Assembly: GCA_037013495.1 (NCBI GenBank)
Contig: CM072812.1
Coordinates: forward strand, 37,360,001 to 37,424,000
Reading direction: 5' to 3'
DNA from: Hippophae tibetana
Lineage: Eukaryota; Streptophyta; Magnoliopsida; Rosales; Elaeagnaceae
Length of the DNA stretch: 64,000 nucleotides
The notes below the pieces were generated by a model, which saw nothing but the letters and a program-made list of their open reading frames with translations, had not been told where the DNA came from and did no database searches. Position 1 is the stretch's first letter; every line of letters starts with the position of its first letter. A program made the position numbers and the translations under genes. Shown piece after piece: positions 22,931 to 32,989 of this stretch.

Positions 22931-24090
22931 AAATAGCTTCTCAGTTCACTCTCTACGGTTTAAGCTTTTCGTTTGAAGTTTTTAAGGTCTGTATGATGTG
23001 GGATCCCAACTCCCAAAATAAGGAATGATCATTGGGCATCAAATGAGCAATTCAAACAGCGACTACATTAGGTTTTGATTGCTTCTCATTTTAATTTATA
23101 ATTAATTACATTTTTGCCCTTATATTTTAAGGGTTGCATTTGTGTCCTCAAGGACCTCAACATTAGGTAAGTGTGATAAATTAAGATTTTTAGTGTAATT
23201 CAATGGGCTTGAGAGATGTGTTGCATTGTCGAGACTCGAAACCGAGAGAGAAATAAAAATGAAATTTCTTTTGAATTTAGATTAGAATTTTGATATATGT
23301 AAATATATATTTAATTATTTTCGATCGGATTGAATACGATCAAATGATACATAATGAAATTTATCATCCAATTCGAACTTAACAAATTAAAAAAAAATTC
23401 ATCCGATCCGATGATTAGATTGAAACCATTAAAAATTAAGAGACCAGATTAAATTAATTAAATAATTAGATTTTTTGTACACCCATATTATGAATAATTA
23501 CTCCAATATCATAACTATATACCCAATACCATTATTCAACACTATGTACAAAATAATACATCTGTAAGTATTCAGAATTATACACCAAATACCAACATCC
23601 AAGGACAAGATATTATTAGTAAGAAAGTAAGAACAATTTGCCTGCTACCAACACTGTTTGTTGGATAGTAATTTGTTACAAGTACTGTTGAGTTTAACTG
23701 GTACTGTTATGATTAAGTGTAATATTTTTATTACTAACTTTTGTTTACATTTAACAATATTTTGTTATATTTATATAACGTTGGAGACACTGTTTGTAAC
23801 TTTTTAAACGTTAGGGATAAAAATATAGACTTATGAAGGATAATAAATAAAACGTTTGGTACAAAAATGTTGACGTGTAAAGGAAAATAAAATATAATTA
23901 ACCCTTTTAATTTATCATAAAAGATATAAAATTGTAAGTGTATTATTGTTACAGATATCTTAAATAAACTAATTTTTAAAAAATAATATATATGTTATCA
24001 GCCTTGAGGTACATCCTCCAGCTTTAATAGTAAGCTGAAATATGTGTTATGTCACTACTATTTAAGACCAGTAGCAAAACTATTCCAAAG
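22931..24090. other. AT-rich stretch after the CACTA element
   Basis: No gene recognised. 22931-23180 is less AT-rich and could be part of the host locus interrupted by the CACTA insertion. The rest is AT-rich and featureless. Confidence 0.4.
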
Positions 24091-24091
24091 G

Positions 24092-24945
24092 TTAGAGTTA
24101 TAAAAGTATATTAAGTTTAATTTCATGTTACATAATTATCATTTTAAATATTTTTGTTGATAATAGTTAAATTTTTAACTACACAATGACCCACGTTTTC
24201 TATTTTTTAGATGGCAAAATTAGTATTTCTATTTTATAACATTTTCCCTAGTTTTAATCCTCTTTCTTCTTCGCTGAATCTGTCATTCACAAGCTGCATT
24301 GCTGTCATTCATAAAGTGTGGCTCCAATTAAACAGAATGTAAATCTACAACAGCAAACTAACTTGGGCAGGCTTAGTTGGTGTATCTCTCCATTTTTGTT
24401 ATATGATCTTTCTACTTTTCACCATCTTTGCTCTCTTTCTCGATCTAAATCTCTCTCTCTCTCCTAAAAAAAAGTCTCTCTGTACTTTGAATATGACAAA
24501 ACAAAAAAAAACACTATATGAAAAATCTACATTTTTTTCCATTTCTTTTCCTTTTTCCTCATTACTTTTTCCTTCTTTTCTAGCTTTTATTTATACTATC
24601 TCCTTTATACAAGTTTTGCATCAATTAAAATAGTTGCTGAATTCAATTTTAAATCTAAAAGGTTTTTAATCAATAAAGGAAAAGGTGAAGTTTAATCCGT
24701 AAAATTTTCAATTAATGAGTAGTCTTAGTTCTAAGTGATAACATTTGCCATTTTTGACAATAAGTTTGGTGAGTGAGGAACTGAAATTAGGGTAAATGTT
24801 ATAAAATAGAAATACTAATTTTTGTCCTCCAAAAGTAGCACCACTAAGTCATGTGTTGTTAAAAATCTAATTTTGTTAACAAAAATATATAAATAGGTAA
24901 TTATGTAATATGAAATTAAAGATTTATACTCAAAACTTTTAAAAC
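24092..24945. repeat. Long inverted repeat pair (arms about 170 bp)
   Basis: 24092-24260 matches the reverse complement of 24779-24945. Examples are 'aattagtatttctattttat' on the left against 'ataaaatagaaatactaatt' on the right, and 'ttacataatta' against 'taattatgtaa'. Arms differ by substitutions and small indels. The intervening 520 bp contains a pyrimidine-rich, CT-repeat stretch with a 76-codon ORF I do not recognise. Long terminal inverted repeats of this size suggest a non-autonomous Mutator-like element, but no 9-bp duplication was found. Confidence 0.6.
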
Positions 24946-24959
24946 TATTGACCCCGAAT

Positions 24960-25700
24960 GTCAAACATAAAACATAAAGTACATTTAAGACTTAATATTA
25001 TGCAATAAATTGTTCGTCACTCTCTCACTCTCCTATGAATATAGAATAACTTTTATAGATTGAACTTATAATTTTATTTTTTTCATTAAAGTGATTTTAT
25101 ATGCATAAAATTATATAAATAAAGTGAAAAATTGAAAACGTAAAATGTTAAACTTACTATGCAACATGCCAACATTATTCATCATTCTGTAGTTCGTACA
25201 TCATAAAATTTCAACCTACCCTGAATTTCTCAGTCAAAAGGCTGTAAAATTGTCATTTTTGAATAAAAAGGTATAAGTATTGTATTAATTATGTATATTT
25301 TAGAATAGCCGATATAGGAAAAAGGAAAAAGGAAAAAGGAAAAAGTGTTTTTTCTTTTTTCAAATGGAAAAGGGGAAAAGTTAGAGACCTGAAAATAATC
25401 TTTTTCTAACATTTTCAAAGTTCAAACTTTAAAGTAGTCAAAACTGTGTGCTCCAATGGCATCCTCAAGCTTCAGAATGTTAATAAAATTACCGTTGGAG
25501 CAATCACAATGTTGTCTTTTTGTCTACTTTTTAATTCTAACAGTGGAATTTCACTACCTCCAACGAACAGTTTGACCATTCATGATTAAACTGGAGCTTT
25601 AAGGTAATGAGGTTAGCTTCCTTAGGAGTTAGGCGTAAGTGAATATATAAGAGATCATATAATTGCAGAAGAAGAAGTTAAACTACAATGAAACGATGAA
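24960..25700. other. Non-coding DNA downstream of the 188-aa gene
   Basis: AT-rich. It contains four tandem 'ggaaaaa' units near 25316-25344. No gene seen. The part next to 25802 probably includes the 3' untranslated region of the minus-strand gene. Confidence 0.5.
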
Positions 25701-25801
25701 TCTGGATTGGATTCTTAATAAAATTCTAGCCATAAATTTTCATACCATAAGAATCAACATAATACACAAATTTCCACAGCTCTTCCAAAACGAAGGGAAA
25801 G

Positions 25802-26368
25802 TCAAAAACAAAGAACAACAACAGAGGAAGACACCATAAACACATAGATCAAAATCAAAAACCCAAAGTGCAGAGCCCAATTTCTCTTAAATTTACCAAA
25901 GTAATTCTCAGGAGGTTCTTGGTAATGAATCTCAAAATCTTCATCACCAAATCCATCAAACTCAGCTCCGGCACAACTACTCATCTTCATCTTCATCTCC
26001 CTCAATTTCTCAGTTGCTAACCCAAGTGTCAGCTTGTGGCAACGCCTCTGGTACTTGAAGCCATTGATGCACCTCAAGGTCTGAGCCACTGATACGTAGA
26101 AGATGAGATGACCAAGAGAGAGAAGAATAATGGGTACCCAGCAATGTCGGCATTGAAGCTTAGCAGACTGAGCTTCGGCCAAGAAGACAAGGCTCAAGAA
26201 GATGAAGAAGAGCTGGAAGAGCTTTTGAAGTTCTTTTTTTTGGAGGTCTATGGCGCGTTTCTTCTCAAGGGTTTTCTCAAAATGGAGCTGTACTATAGTG
26301 TTTAAGGCTTGAAGAGCTGTTTCTTTGGGGATTCCTGTGTGGTGCTGGTGGGGTTCGTAGTCCGTCAT
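25802..26368 (-). CDS. Intronless 188-aa putative membrane protein, function unknown
   Basis: One uninterrupted frame of 188 codons plus stop. It starts MTDYEPHQHH; an acidic and basic helix-forming stretch (about residues 28-47, EKTLEKKRAIDLQKKELQKL) could be a short coiled coil. Hydrophobic segments lie at about 49-66, 78-100 and 164-187, so two or three membrane passes are likely. A Cys/His-rich bit (LQCRHCW) precedes the second. The soluble region before the last segment is rich in Lys, Met, Glu and Asp. It resembles small uncharacterised plant membrane proteins, but I cannot name a family. It is less AT-rich than its surroundings and has no stops or frameshifts, unlike everything else coding here. 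Confidence 0.8.
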   Translation of the reverse strand: MTDYEPHQHHTGIPKETALQALNTIVQLHFEKTLEKKRAIDLQKKELQKLFQLFFIFLSLVFLAEAQSAKLQCRHCWVPIILLSLGHLIFYVSVAQTLRCINGFKYQRRCHKLTLGLATEKLREMKMKMSSCAGAEFDGFGDEDFEIHYQEPPENYFGKFKRNWALHFGFLILIYVFMVSSSVVVLCF

Positions 26369-26545
26369 TGATGATCTGCTGGAGCTTAAGACTAGTAGGC
26401 TGGAAAGGCAAAGTTTGGGGCTTTACTTCACTGCGTACTTAGGTAGTGGATGGGGTTTTCTTTTCTTTTCTTTACAATGGTGGGTGAGAAGCGAACAGAG
26501 AACCGTGGGGTTATCTATCATGGCTCGGATCTCTATTTCGTACTG

Positions 26546-26555
26546 TATATTATAA
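26546..26555 (-). promoter_or_regulatory. Possible TATA box of the 188-aa gene
   Basis: 'tatattataa' on the plus strand reads ttataatata on the minus strand, about 180 bp before the start codon. The position allows a 5' leader of roughly 150 bases. It is the best candidate in an AT-rich region, so chance is possible. Confidence 0.35.
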
Positions 26556-26569
26556 TCCAACGGTCATAA

Positions 26570-27280
26570 AGTGAAAGTTCGTATTCCATGTATTTTTTAT
26601 TAGTTATCGGAGCTGATTATAATAAAAGATTTAATTTATTTTTAAATAAAAATAAAATATTCATTAGATAATAATAAAAATATTTAGAGTCTTATTTTTC
26701 TCCCTCTTATTTTACAAAATTAAGGGAGATAATTTAATTATAACAATTAAGTTTTGAAATATTAATATATTAAGATATAATTTTTATAAAAATATCAAAA
26801 ATATTATCGTTATTAATAATTTTTTTGAAAAAATAGTAATAATTACGAAAACTCTATTAAAAATATAAATTATAAAACATCAAACAATTAATTATTTATA
26901 TTTTAAATTAATTTTTATTTAATATATATATTTTTAAATACTTATAATACATATTAATTAATAAGATAATTAATTAATTAAAAAATATTTTTTTTATAAA
27001 ATATTATAGAATAAGTAGTTAAAATAATTAAATAAATTATTTAATTATATTAAATTTAATAAATAAATAAATTTTGATAATATGAATAGATATTTTATTG
27101 ATATTTTATCTATCAATATTTTGATAATATTTTATTTTAATTAAAAAAAGACTTTAAAACAATAATTGTAAGATAATAATATTTAAATAATATTATTTTT
27201 TGGTAATTTAATTAATAAGTATTAATATCATAGAAATATATTAAATAATAATATTGTTTTGCGGTGGACATTTTCATCCT
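26570..27280. other. Extremely AT-rich stretch
   Basis: Almost pure A/T with tta/taa words. No gene. It separates the 188-aa gene from the kinase pseudogene. Confidence 0.7.
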
Positions 27281-27283
27281 TAC

Positions 27284-27741
27284 ATTCATCAAGCATCAAG
27301 GTTAATCCATGGCAACTTGAAATCAACAAATGTTCTCCTTGGATCTGATTTCAAGGATTGTCTCGCAGACCATAACCTTGCCATGTTTATTAACCTTTCT
27401 ACCAATGATGATCCTGATTGTTCTGGCTACAAAACACCCGAGAACTGCAAATCCAGCCAAATAGCCATTATCAATTCTGACATATATGCCTTTGAAGTAC
27501 TCTTGCTGGAGCTTTTCAAAGGTAAACACCCTTCATAGCATCCGTTTCTCGTGCCCACAGATGTAGCAGAGTGGGTAGGGAAGATCATGTTGGTGAAGAT
27601 AATCAACTAAGAATACTTGTTGAGATTGCTTCTATTTGTAGTTTGACATCTCCAAAACAAAGACCGACAATGTGTCAAATTTTGAAGATGATACAAAAGA
27701 TTAAAGAGATTACTATAGCAAAGGACAACTTAAAAGAGTAA
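27284..27741 (+). pseudogene. C-terminal fragment of an inactive LRR receptor-like kinase
   Basis: Homology starts abruptly at YIHQASRLIHGNLKSTNVLL, the catalytic-loop region. It continues through a YKTPEN segment (APE-like), SDIYAFEVLLLELFKGKHPS, a stop at 27536, then HPFLVPTDVAEWV. After a frameshift near 27590 it reads DNQLRILVEIASICSLTSPK, QRPTMCQILKMIQKIKE and a terminal stop at 27739. The loop has HGN instead of HRD, typical of the LRR-RLK subfamily annotated 'probable inactive receptor kinase' (At5g67200 type). The extracellular LRRs, membrane span and N-lobe are missing. It is therefore a broken 3' piece. The copia element at 27812 begins 70 bp downstream. Confidence 0.8.
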
Positions 27742-27811
27742 AACTGTGAAGTTATGATTTTATACATTTGATTGAAGTACTCACGGTTACATCTGGAAGT
27801 GTTCAAAGAAC

Positions 27812-28195
27812 TGTTGGAAAATTATGGATCAAAACTCTGAAAACTCAAGAACACTCAAGAACACTCAAGAACAATTTTCCAAAAACACTCCGAAATTATT
27901 AAATTTTTGTTTCTGATTTCTTTAACTTGATTATTACATTACTACTGAGAGGTATTTATAGAAACAACTAATAAATCTAAGCTACACAATATAAACCTAC
28001 CAAAACAATCTAAATCATACAATTATCTTCTTACCTAACCCATTGATTTTTCTTCTTCCCACCAACCATGAGTTGTATCCTTATCAATCCAGAGCATCAC
28101 AATAGAAGCTTCCACGAGCTGGACTTCAAATGGGCTAGAATATTTCAAAGTTTTTTTTATTTCTTTGGGCTTGTAAACAAGTTTACAAACCAACA
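27812..28195 (-). repeat. 3' LTR of the minus-strand copia element
   Basis: 384 bp. It contains 'gtatttatag', which reads ctataaatac on the minus strand as a TATA-like box near 27952-27961. The extra 'ctcaagaaca' copies near its start form a short tandem repeat. Confidence 0.9.
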
Positions 28196-28207
28196 CTCCC
28201 CCTTAAA
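28196..28207 (-). promoter_or_regulatory. Polypurine tract
   Basis: Reads tttaagggggag on the minus strand, directly adjoining the 3' LTR. Confidence 0.85.
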
Positions 28208-28289
28208 CTTGTTTTATGATACCGAGCAAATTTCTCAATCTGACAAAGTCTTCTTGCTTGAGCGGTTTAGTGAATATGTCGGCAATTTG

Positions 28290-29640
28290 ATCTTGTGATT
28301 TTACATACTCGAGTTGTACATCCTTTCTTGTGATGCACTCCCTGATGTAATGATATCGAGTATCTATGTGTTTGCTTCGATCATGGAAAACATGATTTTT
28401 GGCTAAGGCAATAGTTGACTTGTTATCGACACAAATTGTGGTTGGATCTTCTTATGTCATACTTAACTCCTTTAACAAGTTTCTCAGCCAAATTGCATGG
28501 CAAACACATGAGGTAGCTGCTACATATTCTGCTTCACATCTAGACAAGGTGACAATCGGTTGCTTTTTCGACATCCATGTAAAAGCAGTATCTCCCATGA
28601 AAAACACAAATCTGGAAGTGCTTTTTCGATCGTCTATATCTCCACCAAAATCGCTATCATTATATCCAATAAGCTTGTAATCATTAGAAGTTGAATAGAA
28701 TAAGCTAAAATTAATTGTACCTTTCAGATAGCGTAGGATTCTTTTTGCAACTTTGAAATGGGTGATTGTCGGTTTCTCCATATAATGGCTAATCAATCCA
28801 ACGACATACAAGATGTCAGGCCTTGTGCATGTGAGATAACGCAGACTTCCAACTAAACTTTTGAAAAATGTTGGATCCACGCTTTCATCATCTTCATGCT
28901 TGGATAGTTTGATTCCACATTCCACTGGTGTATTGATCGGCTTGGAATCGTTCATTTTGAACTTCTTTAGTATCTCCCTTGCATAGCTTTCTTGAGAGAT
29001 GAATATGCCTTCTTCCTTTTGCCTCACTTCAATTCCAAGGTAGTATGCCATTAACCCGATATCTGTCATTTCGAACTCTCGTGTCATCACCTTCTTAAAA
29101 TCTTCAAATAGCTTCGGATTACTTCCAGTGAAGATGAGATCATCTACGTATAGGCAAACGATTAGAATATCGTCACCATCAATCTGGACGTAGAGTGAAT
29201 ATTCATAGCGACACTTGGTGAAGTTGTTCTCCAGAAAGTACTTGTCGATGCGGTTATTCCATGCTCTTGGTGCTTGCTTTAACCCATAAAGAGCTTTCTT
29301 CAACTTCAATACCTTGTCTTTGTGACCTTTTGCTTCATAGCCTGATGGTTGCTTAATGTAGACTTCTTCTTCAAGGACTCCGTTTAGAAAAGCATATTTT
29401 ACATCCATTTGATGTATCTTCCACTTATTTTGAGCTGCCAAAGAAATGATTAGTCTTATAGTTTCTAATCGAGCAACAGGAGCAAATACCTCATCATAGT
29501 CAATTCCAGCCTTTTGACTATATCCTTTTGCTACTAGCCTCGCCTTGTGTCTTTCAATCTCTCCCTTAGCATTCCTTTTTGTCTTGTACACTCATTTGAC
29601 ACCTATTGCCTTATGCCCTTTGGGAAGTGAAACAGGTTCC
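28290..29640 (-). pseudogene. Copia reverse transcriptase and RNase H
   Basis: Open from 29591 to 28452 (379 codons), with one stop just upstream at 29592-29594 in a KAIGVK-stop-VYK context. Motifs in order: ARLVAKGYSQKAGIDYDEVF, QMDVKYAFLNG, KKALYGLKQAPRAWN, catalytic YVDD near 29140-29155, SLVGSLRYLTCTRPDI, RNase H GYNDSDFGGD, then RKSTSRFVF and SRCEAEYVA. A stop follows at 28449. The remaining RNase H (CVDNKSTIALAKN, then HIDTRYHYIRE) is readable to about 28290. Catalytic residues appear intact; only stops disable it. Confidence 0.9.
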
Positions 29641-31016
29641 CATGTGTCGTTCTTCTCTATTGCATTGATTTCTTCATCCATCGCATCTCTCCACTTCTTC
29701 TCTTGTACAGTTTCTTGAAAGCTCACTGGTTCACAATCAGCAAAGAGACAAAATAAGGTAAGATTATCTTGTCGTTCTGTTACCTCATAAAGATCTTGGA
29801 GATTTCGTGTACGTGTCACGGCTCTTTCACTTCCACTTGAAGATGAGGACGGATCTTCATGAATGGTTGGCATTGGTGAAGTAGGTGGAGTCGTTGGCTC
29901 TTGTTGAATTTCTACAGATTGCTCCCTCATTGTCTGCTCATCTTCTTTAAACTGAGGAAAGAAATTGAAGTTATCTGCATGAGAGTTAAAATCTCATTCT
30001 CCTTCTTCGTCGAATACCACATCTCGACTAATCACAATATTCTTATTGTGTGGGTTGTACAATTTATAGCCCTTTGAATTAGTATCATAACCGATGAAGA
30101 TAAAACTCTCGCTTTTATCATCAAGCTTCGTTCTTCTCTCATCTGGTACATGAACATGGGCTATACTTCCAAAGACTCTTAGGTGGGAAATACCAAGCTT
30201 TCTTCCACTCCATGCCTCTTGCTGTGTCTTTCCCCATACACTTCTTGTTGGAGATCGGTTTGACAAGTAAACTACACATGCTACTACTTCTGCCCAAAAC
30301 TCTTTGGGTAGTTTCTTGCTTTCGAGCATGCTTCGTGCCATATTGAGGATTGTTCGGTTCTTTCTTTCAGCTACACCATTCTATTGGGGGGATCTTGGCA
30401 CTATTAAAGATCTATGAATTCCATTTGCTTTACAGAACTCTTGAAACTCCTTGGATGTAAATTCTCCACCTCGGTCTGATCTCATGGCTTTGATTTTTCT
30501 ACCGCTTTCTCTCTCCACTGTAGCTTTGAACCTTTTGAATACTTCAAAAACTTCTGATTTCTGTTTCAAGAAATATACCCAAGTTTTTCTTGAAAAATCA
30601 TCAATAAAAAGAAGAAAATAGTTACTGTTACCGAGAGAGCTAGGCTTGATCGGTCCACACACATCAGTATGGATTAGCTCCAGTGGCTTCTTGGCTCTTG
30701 AGTTTGACTCCTTTGGAAAGCTTTTTTGGAATTGTTTTCCGAGTAGGCACCCTTCACAAAGTTGATCAGGATGGTTAATGCAAGGTAGTCCCTTCACCAT
30801 CTCCTTCTTAGACAACATCTCCAATCCTCCAAAATTGAGATGTCCAAATCGAAGATGCCATAGCCACGATGCATCTTTATAGCAGGCTTTCAGACACTTT
30901 GCAATTTCATTTTGTATGTTGATCAAGAACATTCTATTCTTTGACATCGGTACGTTAGCAATGAGGTTATTCTTATCATCTTTTATAGAAAGATTATAAT
31001 CCTTCATAAATATCAT
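29640..31016 (-). pseudogene. Copia integrase and linker
   Basis: The piece 31016-30381 has WLWHLRFGHLNFGGLEMLSK (GAG-pre-integrase), the CEGCLLGKQ zinc-binding region, HTDVCGP with the first catalytic Asp, and SDRGGEF with the second. A stop at 30380 lies at a Gln position directly before NGVAERKN, which holds the catalytic Glu. The piece 30341-29994 continues with FWAEVVACVVYLSNRSPT and VISRDVVFDEE. A stop follows, then a linker (29930-29640) with a Pro/Ser-rich part. Confidence 0.9.
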
Positions 31017-32255
31017 AACCTTTCTCTAACAATTGTCCTAAACTTAAGATGTTACTTTTCATATTTGGGACATAGTAAACATTGGAAATAAATTGATGTT
31101 GCCCATCTTTCAAACGAATAAGAATGTTACCTCTTCCTTTTACTGCTACGTTTGAATCATCTCCAAATGAGACATTTCCACTTACTAACTCATCTAGTTC
31201 CACGAACATGTCTTTCCTTCCACACATATGGTTGCTTGCACCGCTATCAAGATACCAGGCATTTGGTTGACTACTATCACCCTCCTTCCGTGCTAGAAAA
31301 CAAGTTTCTTTCTCATCGGTCTTCTCCTCTATGTAGTTGATTTTCTCATCTACTATATTATTGGGAGTTCTACATTCTGAAGCATAATGTCCAAATTTCT
31401 GACAATTATAGCATTGAACTTGAGATTTGTCATACCTTGAGTTCATATTACCTCTTTCTCGACTTTGTGTTGAGCTTTCTGCTCTCTCAAAGTTGTTGGA
31501 ATTGTTGTTGTAATTCCAACCTCGTCCACGACCTTTACCTCTACCTCGGCCACGTTGGTTTCTGTCATTGCCTTGGCTTTCATGCTTATCTTTGAATTAC
31601 ATCTTGAAGAGTTGCTCAGTGATCCCTTGCTTCTTCTTATGTTTTTCTTCATATGCTTGTAATGACCCATTGAGTTCATCAATGGTCATTTCTTCCAAAT
31701 CTTTTGTTTCCTCAATCGTCACGACGATGTGTTCAAATTTGGAATCTAATGAACGAAGTATCTTTTCCATTATTGTAACATCTCCCAACATCTCACTGTT
31801 TCTTTTTAATTGATTAGAAACAACTACGACTCTCGAGAAATAATCAGAAATAGATTCGGAAGCTTTCATATGTAGAGATTCAAACTCACCTCTTAGTGTT
31901 TGGAAATACAAGACTTCTTCACCTTCTCGGCTCCTTTGAAAGAAATTTGAAGCTTATTTCATGCTGCTTTGGAATATGTTGCATCTAAAATTTTCTCAAA
32001 CCCATCATCATTTAAGGCTTGATAGATAAGAAAGAGGGTTTTCTTGTCTCTCTTTCTCAAATCCTTCAAAGATTCTTTTTGCACTTGCGTTAGAGTAGTT
32101 TCATCGTCTGACTCACTTAAGCCTTTCTCTACGACTTCCCACACATCATGTGCACCCAAAAGAGCCTTCATCTTAATACTCCAATTATCATTGTTATCGT
32201 TGTTGAGTGTAGGGACTTGAAACGATGACATACCTCCACTTGACATAATTATCAA
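30994..32255 (-). pseudogene. Copia gag and protease
   Basis: Gag starts at 32255 (MIIMSSGGMSSFQVPTLNND), is broken near 31959, and resumes 31911-31600 ([18 protein letters not shown]). A Gly/Arg-rich nucleic-acid-binding stretch (RGRGRGKGRGRG) lies near 31520-31560. A zinc knuckle CX2CX4HX4C (CYNCQKFGHYASEC) lies near 31380-31420. The protease motif is YLDSGASNHM near 31235. The frame is lost by a frameshift at about 31005, before integrase. Confidence 0.9.
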
Positions 32256-32581
32256 TACAGTGAGAATTTGTAAATTCTGATCACACAGATGGATTCAGAA
32301 CATCAAAAAACCTTATGAGGAACTCCGGGAAAAACTGAATTTTTTTGGTCAATGATCAAAGTCAACTTTTTTGGTCACCTGTTTCGGCGGCTCGGTCAAC
32401 AGGCTTCACAGCTCGATCAACTCGGCTGACTCAGTGAGTTAACTCAATTCTGGCAGAAACTTCCGGAGGATCGTGGCGGCGCGTCCGAACTCCGATCGTG
32501 ATGATTCTTGCGGCGTCGGATTTGTCTCATCGAGAGCTTCAATTTGATATAAAATAGTGTATAGTTATATTTCCAACTACA

Positions 32582-32593
32582 GCTCTGATACCA
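32582..32593 (-). promoter_or_regulatory. Primer-binding site
   Basis: TGGTATCAGAGC on the minus strand, three bases after the 5' LTR. It is an exact match to the common plant initiator methionine tRNA site. Confidence 0.95.
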
Positions 32594-32596
32594 CTT

Positions 32597-32983
32597 TGTT
32601 GGAAAATTATGGATCAAAACTCTGAAAACTAAAGAACACTTAAGAACACTCAAGAACAATTTTCCAGAAACACTCAGAAATTATTGAATTTTTGTTTCTG
32701 ATTTCTTTAAATTGATTATTAAATTGCTATTGAGAGGTATTTATAGAAACAATTAATAAATCTAAGTCACACAATATAAACCTATCAAAACAATCTAAAC
32801 CATACACTTATCTTCTTACCTAACCCATTGATTTTTCTTCTTCCCACCAACCATGAGTTGTATCCTTATCAATCCAGATCATCACCATAGAAGCTTCCAT
32901 GAGCTGGACTTCAAATGGGCTAGAATATTTCAAATTTTGTTTTTTGATTTCTTTGGGCTTGTAAACAAGTTTACAAACCAACA
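32597..32983 (-). repeat. 5' LTR of the minus-strand copia element
   Basis: 387 bp. It matches 27812-28195 over its whole length with scattered substitutions and short indels in the 'aagaacact' tandem. Confidence 0.9.
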
Positions 32984-32989
32984 AGAACT

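Larger units (their letters stand above)
27812..32983 (-). mobile_element. Ty1/copia retrotransposon, nearly complete, minus strand
   Basis: A 5.2-kb element with two LTRs, 27812-28195 and 32597-32983, TGTTGG...CCAACA. A perfect 5-bp target duplication AGAAC lies at 27807-27811 and 32984-32988. PBS and PPT are present in the correct places. Reading leftward: gag, zinc knuckle, protease, integrase, RT, RNase H. It is broken by about seven stops and a frameshift near 31005 but otherwise well preserved, including a 379-codon open RT-RNase H stretch. The LTRs are closely similar, differing at a limited number of sites. This makes it one of the youngest insertions here. Confidence 0.95.

Noticed and set aside
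24403..24633. 76-codon ORF rich in Phe, Leu and Ser
   Set aside because: Produced by a CT-rich low-complexity tract between the inverted repeats.
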